Assembly: GCA_963931925.1 (NCBI GenBank)
Contig: OZ007582.1
Coordinates: 38,254,617-38,318,616, forward strand
Direction: 5' to 3'
DNA: 64,000 nt
DNA from: Onchidella celtica
Taxonomy: Eukaryota; Mollusca; Gastropoda; Systellommatophora; Onchidiidae
Below the pieces are notes generated by a model. That model was not told where the DNA came from. It saw only the letters and a list, made by a program, of their open reading frames with translations, and did no database searches. A program made the position numbers and the translations under genes. This document shows, in pieces, positions 57,992-64,000 of the stretch; position 1 is the first letter of the stretch, and every line of letters begins with the position of its first letter.

Positions 57992-59217
57992 TGTCACGAG
58001 CAGAGTTAGGGTCTTGGGGATGTTACGACTGCACGAGAGGCAGCTAACTCACACTCGGACACAACCACACAAGAAAAGTACTAAATAACTAGAGCGTATA
58101 TATGTCAGGCCGGTCAGGCCATAGTTTACATAAATATTAATAACAAAACAAAAGACAATAGAGGTATATATTCAAACCAAAAACTCTAATTAATAACTTA
58201 ACCAATGATATTCATGTAACTATGGAGGTACTGCAATCAATAGTAAATAGGTATATTATACGAAACTGGATATCAATTTAAAGTGACAGTTGAGTCGCCA
58301 CTGGCCAGTCGCCAGGCAAACTCTCCATAAATCATATGGGCTTAAATGTTAGGAGAGCCCAGTCCGATCAAAGCCTACAGAAGCACTCTTCGGCTTGTAG
58401 GTAATTTAAGCAGTTGCCAAAAGACTATATTTTATGCACAATCACTATTCAATTCATCAACAATGTGCTATATTATTCCAATCATACTATGGCAATAGAT
58501 CTATCATACAGGACACTCGTGGTCGAGTGCCAGCTGGGGTTTCCTTAGTCTTCCTATGAGGCTGTAGTTCTCTCTCTATCTCCGATCTCTATTATACTTG
58601 AATAATTAAGATATATTACCATTGCTCACGCCTACTGAGAGGCGCGAACATCAAAATAGCGCAGCGTGGGCTTTCAAAGGTCAGCCCACTCAGACCTTTC
58701 TTTCTAGAGCTCAGTCAGTCCGTTAGCAAGGACTTCTTAGTCTTCAGACCACACAGTTCAGGTACTGGCCAACCGGAGATACTTCACGAAACGATGCTTC
58801 TCTCGTCTGTATTCACCAAATCTGAACGTTACACGATGTTATATACTATCTAACTACCCAGCGTGCTAGTCCGCTGGCCCAATTAGTTCAGTTATCTCAT
58901 AGGTCGAAACCTCCCACCATTTTAACTGTAGTAATACGTCTGCACTATTCTACCAGCCAGTTAACGTGCAAAAACTTGTCTAGTCATACTTAACAATGTC
59001 AACTGTCCCCACCTTGTTTCACCCCTACTCCATTACTTATTAATCACGAACATTAAAGCCGACAAGCGTGACTCCAGCAGTTTAACTTTACATTTATTTA
59101 CTCACCAACTATAATTTGGCGAGGACCGTTCAAGGCCACCAGCCAATTTCTCATGGCCCTGGTAAACAACAACAACTCACTCTCAGCGTGAGTTTTAATA
59201 ATATCCGAATCATGACA
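57992..59217 (-). repeat. 5' LTR of the Gmr1-like element
   Basis: 1226 bp, same termini as the 3' LTR; T at 58780 where the 3' LTR has A. Confidence 0.95.
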
Positions 59218-59240
59218 GTAAGAATATGTAATTTATAAAC

Positions 59241-60644
59241 TTATTTACATTTTTTTAAAAGATCACTAAGTCTTTTTTGTTTCTTTTTAGCTTTCTTCAC
59301 TTCTTGCTGCTTCACTTTGAGTTTTCTCTGAAGAGATTTTACTTGTAGTTCAAGGTCCTCAATGGTTTTTGTTTGCTTCACTGCCTTGGCACTGGTTTCA
59401 TTTAAAACGTATGTCTGGTCATTTTCAAATGAATCATTTACTTTGTTTGTCCTGCCACAATCTGTACCCTCATGTGACAAGTATCTTTAACTTCAGTTGT
59501 CGCGTGACAGGTATATATGATCTGTACTTTCGCTCCCTTCATTGGTCAGGTGATAGATATCAATACCTTCATTCATTTCATTTGTCAGGTGACAGATATT
59601 TGTATTTGTATTTGTATTTGTATTTGTATAACTCTTTAATCCCATTTGGGAAATTTGCCTTTGTGCCATTGCAGCCCAGTTATAACTGGAGCAGGCACGT
59701 CGTCGCCACAGTGCAGTGCCGGTCGGCGTTTTTTTTGGGTTTTTTTTGTATGGGGGTGGGGGAGATGAGGGGGAGGGGGAGGGACTGGTAGGGATGAATT
59801 TTAATTTAATTTTGCCTGGGCAGTGGTCTGTTTGGCCTGCTCTTTACAATTTCCAACTGCCAAGGTATCTTTAATGTGCGCAACGTGCACACGGGCCCTC
59901 CGAATTTTTTCGTCCTTATCCTAGAAGACTAGGTACTTGATCCTACCCCACCCCCCCCCCCCCCCCCCCGCCCAATAGGATCAGGGACACAAAAATATGA
60001 GAAAAATCCAAATTTCCAGCATGCCTGCACAGCCCGGGTTTCGAACCCAGGACCCTTGGCACGAGAGGCGAGCACCTTGCTTCTAGACCACCTTGTCCCC
60101 AGGACAATATCTGTAAATTTCCTTGGTACCCTTTTTCTGCTACGAGGTATGCGTGGAATAGTCACAGTATCTGTAACCTTATCCACTTTGTTAGTCACCT
60201 GACGGGTATCTATTACTTTCCTTGGTACATTTTTTCTGATACAAGATTGGCATGGAGCAGTCTGAATATCTGTAGCTTCATTCACTTCATTTGTTGGGTG
60301 ACACTGACAGGTATCCTTCGCTTTCCTTGACACATTTTGGCGTGGAGCTGTCTAATGTTTTTCAGGTCCTCAGGAAATGAGAAAACAGATGGCACAACAC
60401 TGTCGTTTAGGATACGACGAAATCCATATTCATCATAATCAGATGGCAGGAAATGATCACTGCAAATAAATGAAAAATTTGTAGGAGTAAAATCTTTTCT
60501 TCTAACAGCTCTGATGCATTTCTCATGAAGGACTGGCTCTTTTGGAAACCGATGAAATGTGAGATCATCTGCTTTGGTCTCTGCTGACTTACTCCTAGGC
60601 TTGTGCCTAGTTGAACATCCAAATGCTGCTCAGCTGTTCACCAT
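59241..60644 (-). pseudogene. THAP-domain gene, broken and SINE-interrupted
   Basis: The minus strand from ATG 60644 encodes a THAP zinc finger: AAFGCSTRHKP, LTFHRFPKEP, RRKDFTPTNFSFICSDHF (the C-x2-H pair), then VPSVFSFP. Codon 5, where the C-x4-C motif needs its first Cys, is TGA. After the THAP part the frame shifts. Repeated segments follow (CHPTNEVNEATDI-like, VTNKVDKVTD-like), split by a SINE at 59597-60100. A coiled coil (IEDLELQVKSLQRKLKVKQQ...) closes at 59241. THAP plus coiled coil is typical of P-element/THAP9-type transposases and their derivatives. The Gmr1-like retrotransposon starts 24 bp beyond. With a nonsense codon, a frameshift and an insertion, no intact product is expected. 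Confidence 0.65.
59597..60100 (-). mobile_element. tRNA-headed SINE inside the THAP pseudogene
   Basis: Minus strand: head GGGGACAAGGTGGTCTAGAA, B box GGTTCGAAACCC, the body words shared with 25112-25595 and 60811-61180, an internal poly-C/poly-G tract (59949-59970) and a 3' tail of TACAAA repeats (TATTTG repeats on the plus strand, 59597-59630). A clear target duplication was not found. Confidence 0.8.
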
Positions 60645-60810
60645 GATGAATCTGAGGAAAGAGAGAATTGTTGAACAATGGAAACATTCTGTGTCTGGTA
60701 AATTAGGAATTCTTTTCATTTTTCAAGTTACTTCTTTTCAAAACTGAAACTGTAAATTAATTAAATATTCGCCGCCTCAAATTATATTGCTCTGTGTTAC
60801 ACTGAAAAAT

Positions 60811-61180
60811 TTTGCAATATGTATACTTGTTTAATCCGATTTGGGAAATTTGTCTTAGTGTCATTGCAGATTGCAGCCCATTTACAACCAGAGCAGACAT
60901 GTCGGCCTCAAGGGGGGGGGGGGGGGGGGTAATCTTATTTCATTTTGCTTGATTTCCAATTGCCAAAGTGTCTTTAAGCATGCAAAATGCACACGAGCCC
61001 TCTGTGTTTTTCGTCCTTATCCGAGAAGACAAGGTGCTCGAGTCTACCTCCCATAGGATCAAGGACAGGAAAATATGAGAAAAATCCCAAAATTCCAACA
61101 TGCCTGCGCCAACTGGGATTCGAACCAGGTATCTTCAGCATGAGAGGCGAGCACCTTGCCTCTAGACCACTGTGTCCCCA
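60811..61180 (-). mobile_element. tRNA-headed SINE with 8-bp target duplication
   Basis: Minus strand: head GGGGACACAGTGGTCTAGAG, B box GGTTCGAATCCC, body as in the other two copies. The direct repeat TGAAAAAT flanks it (60803-60810 and 61181-61188). A G run (60913-60930) occupies the same place as the C/G tract of the other copies. Confidence 0.85.
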
Positions 61181-61359
61181 TGAAAAATCCTCAATTGTCT
61201 GAAAATGCTCCTGGAGTGTGCATTGTGCATCTTATTAGTTGATTATATTTAAGCGTCAACCTTTTCAAAGTCTCATGATAATGATATTAAGAAGCAAAGT
61301 TTTATAAAATTGCATTCAATCTGAGTCCAAAATTTGAGACTTAAACAAACAAGAAAAAA

Positions 61360-61860
61360 AAAAAGGACAATCTAAGAAGGCAAACAAAATTCACAAGCAT
61401 TTGCACAATGCCATCAAACTTCAGTTCTTTTTTTTTTTTTTATACACCAAGGGAAATAATCATAAAATCATGCAAAGCCTGTGAATGAGCAGTCAATTTG
61501 GTATTTTGATAGTTGTCATTTTGGGGTCACATACAAATCCACAGTTCTGTATCTTGACCCAGAATTCAGATATGTTAAGTTATGAAAAGGTATAAAGTCA
61601 AATCAATATTATGAATCAAATCATGTCCCTGTTTCAGCATTTTGTATGGCCGGATAATAACGTTTAGAGATGGCCATAAAGAAAAAAAAAAAAGAATAAA
61701 ATGTATGGGAACAACAATTCAAAACTTCAAAAATAAAACACAACATAAATAATGTCATAACTAATTAGCATGAATGCACGAGAAATCAGTATGCCCTTTT
61801 TTCAAACTGATAACTGTTGAAGACTTCACATTCTGCTTAAAAGCGAAAAAGATGAATTTA
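61360..61860. repeat. Diverged direct duplication, copy 1
   Basis: Shares CTAAGAAGGCAAACAAAATT, ACCAAGGGAAA.AATCAT and TTGACCCAGAATTCAGAT with 63265-63765 in the same order and orientation. The copies are clearly diverged. No coding content. Confidence 0.75.
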
Positions 61861-62074
61861 ATGGTTTGACATGAATATTTCTCATAACGGCCATTTCTTC
61901 AGGATTTCTCAGTCACATCTTTGACTAATGTCTATGCCATACCACTGGCAGTTTATGACATTTGATCCTACACCAAAATTCCTCACTAGCTTTGGGTTAA
62001 CTTTGGTAATTCCAAGGGAGAAGGTCTACCCGCTCCACCTGAGGAGTTGCTTACCACTTTCTTACCACTGTTGT

Positions 62075-62575
62075 TTTTAGTGACATGCATAAAGCAATCA
62101 GGAGAATTATCATCAGAAAAATCACAGCAACTGTGTTTTGGGACAGTCAAGGTGTAATTCTCATTGATTTTTTGCCACGAAGAGTGACTATAAACTATGA
62201 AGCATACGCTGAGACACTAAAATGGCTGAAAGCAAAGAATTTGATGAGCGAGGCCCAATCTGGAAATGGACAAAGCTCTTTTTCACCACGACAATGCCCA
62301 CCCTGAAACTAGTACCATGACAAGGGAGGCAATCACCTAGTTTGGCTGGACAACACTGCCACATCCATCTTATTCTGATTTGGTGCTGTCACTTTCACCT
62401 TTTTGGTCCCATGAAAGAAGCTCCGAGAGGTCATCGTTATGAAAATGACAAAGAAGGTGAAAGTTGGCTCAAAGATCAGCCTGTTCAGTTTTACGAATTT
62501 GGTATACGTGGCCTTACTAAATAGGTGGACAGTGGCTATCCAGCGAGATGGAGACTGTTGAGAAGTAGGAATCTG
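62075..62575 (+). pseudogene. Mariner-type transposase remnant
   Basis: Translations in several frames give mariner carboxy-terminal motifs in order: ATVFWDSQGVILIDFLPR, then HDNAHP, then FGWTTLPHPSYS, LFGPMKEA and VETVEK-like ends. Internal stops and frameshifts break it up. The amino-terminal half and terminal inverted repeats were not found. Old, inactive copy. Confidence 0.75.
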
Positions 62576-63264
62576 ATCCTCTAATGTATGGCTTCAATTT
62601 GATACTTGTTAATGTGTTTATTTCCATTCTAGCAATGAAACAAACTGCATTACTTTTTGACTCCTCCTCATACATTAGTTTTTGTGTCCTATTGATTTAA
62701 AACTGAATCACTAACCTAGTGTTACTTTTGAAATTGAATCTGCTGGCGAAAGACAGACAATAATTACTGCAGGTTCTGTCACAATCATTCTTGGGGTGCC
62801 TTGATCTTTGGTCATCTGAAATTTAAATTGTGCATCATCACTGATCTCATGAGATGACAGTTTGGGAGAGGATTTGTCCTGAGAAAAGGTGGCCCAAGAT
62901 AAAGACATCTCTTCTAAAGACCAGGTTTTACTTCGAATTACATGAAAACATTTTTCTGTGTTATCCGAATTCAAGAAGTGGAAAACTATGCCTTTCTATT
63001 GCTGTATGTGATGATGGCGGAAAGGTTATATGATGTCATGAGTCTGCGCCGTCATCAAGAATTGTGTGACGTCAGGGATGAACGGACATTTGCCAGCTGA
63101 TGGCTCCAGTAGGTAACAAGACAGCCAACGACAATGACAACATGGTTAATAGCTGTGTGCCTGTAAGATAATGCAAATCATTAGCTACGCAAACAGTTTT
63201 GACCTATCAATCAATCTTAATATAGGGATGTTTCTTTTCTCGTACATCACAGATATAAACTGAC
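62576..63264. other. Non-coding between mariner remnant and duplication copy 2
   Basis: Includes an 87-codon frame on the minus strand (62711-62974) with a hydrophilic composition but no splice signals or family I recognise. Confidence 0.35.
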
Positions 63265-63765
63265 AAGAACTCTAAGAAGGCAAACAAAATTCATAAGCAC
63301 TTGGACCATTGCATCTTTTTCTTTTTGCCAATTTTTGACTTTGCTTTAAGCCTTGCTGCAACTTGCCCCCTACTTTGTCTGTGGTTTTCATAATATTTCA
63401 CCAAATTTCAGGTCTGTTTTTTGATATACCAAGGGAAACAATCATGAAATCTGGTAATGCCTACGAGTAAGCAGTCACAGTCAGTATAGTGTTTAGATAG
63501 TTATCACTTTTGGACTACTACAGATCTACAGTTCTCTGTTTCTTGACCCAGAATTCAGATTACGTTATGAAAAGGTGTAAAGTTAAGTCAACATGACATA
63601 TCAAATAACATTGGAGATGGCCCACCATACATTAAAAAGAAATGAATAAAATTTATGCAAACAACAGTAAACATTTCAACAAATCAAAAATGGAACACAA
63701 AGCAAATCAAATCATAACATGCCATTAATCAGCATGAAAATACAGCCATTTCAGGCAGATCTATT
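63265..63765. repeat. Diverged direct duplication, copy 2
   Basis: Second copy of 61360-61860. The two lie on either side of the mariner remnant. Confidence 0.75.
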
Positions 63766-64000
63766 TAATGAATTCAAAATTCTAGCACGGTTGCCATCAT
63801 TTACCAGCAGTGCCAACTGAGGGCCACTTTTCAGGGATGCCCAACTGAGGGCCGAAATGCGTTTGCACAGGGCTGCCCTTCCCAGTACGCAACAGAGTAA
63901 TATCATCAATATGGTCAATACAAATTAAACTGCATGAAAATTAGTGATAATTCTGTAAAAACAAAATTGCTTACTTAAAGCTTATTTACACCGTGTACAT

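Larger units (their letters stand above)
50509..59217 (-). mobile_element. Complete Gmr1-like LTR retrotransposon
   Basis: 8709 bp with TG..CA ends, flanked by the 5-bp target duplication GTAAG (50504-50508 and 59218-59222). In element orientation: 5' LTR 59217-57992, leader 57991-56803, one gag-pol frame 56802-52354, 3' UTR to 51735 with a purine-rich tract, 3' LTR 51734-50509. The LTRs are both 1226 bp. The gag-pol order puts integrase before reverse transcriptase, which is diagnostic of Gmr1-type elements within Ty3/gypsy relatives. All parts needed for mobility appear present, so it is young and may be active. Confidence 0.95.

Noticed and set aside
62711-62974. 87-codon hydrophilic frame on the minus strand
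   Set aside because: No splice sites, domain or conserved neighbour; length is within chance for this window.

Overview
This is a stretch of an animal nuclear genome that is poor in genes and crowded with repeats. Introns follow GT-AG rules, and the sequence holds (AG)n microsatellites, tRNA-headed SINEs, MITEs, a LINE tail, a mariner relic and LTR elements. A marine invertebrate, probably a lophotrochozoan such as a mollusc, fits best. That placement is inferred from element content only, because no host gene here fixes the taxon.

1-9.2 kb. A two-exon gene on the minus strand (exons 8095-8252 and 4202-4772) encodes a small secreted-then-anchored type I membrane protein. A lone paralogous first exon lies on the plus strand at 868-1032. 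Two unrelated 36-bp tandem arrays flank this area (2474-2617 and 8901-9170). 9.2-11.7 kb holds SINE relics and a 101-bp MITE.

11.7-37.6 kb. A giant inverted repeat: left arm 13121-23447, right arm 27282-37606, about 10.3 kb each. The only arm difference I found is one G/C homopolymer (12 versus 10). The 3.8-kb spacer contains an older, diverged copy of part of the arm. Each arm carries a gene for a FAR1/MULE-transposase/SWIM protein, a solo LTR, a LINE tail and MITE-like repeats. The left gene runs on past the arm edge into SWIM and PHD-finger sequence (to 11690), whereas the right copy is cut off at the arm edge. The left arm is therefore in the ancestral setting at its outer end. The gene has three frameshifts and looks broken.

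37.6-50.5 kb. Mostly non-coding, with a 341-bp tandem duplication, a pogo/Tc1-like MITE, a Ginger-like MITE (TG..CA ends, 5-bp duplication) and a few splice-flanked exon candidates that I could not assign.

50.5-59.2 kb. An apparently intact LTR retrotransposon on the minus strand: 1226-bp LTRs differing at one position that I found, a 5-bp target duplication, and one uninterrupted 1482-codon gag-pol. Its domain order is gag, protease, integrase, reverse transcriptase, RNase H. That is a Ty3/gypsy-type enzyme set in Ty1/copia order, as known for Gmr1-like elements. Solo LTRs of the same family sit in both palindrome arms.

59.2-64 kb. A broken THAP-domain gene, split by a SINE and abutted by the retrotransposon, then another SINE, a mariner relic and a diverged direct duplication.

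Most of the content is mobile or selfish DNA. The clearest items for follow-up are the Gmr1-type element, the layered palindrome, and the 36-bp unit shared upstream of two genes.
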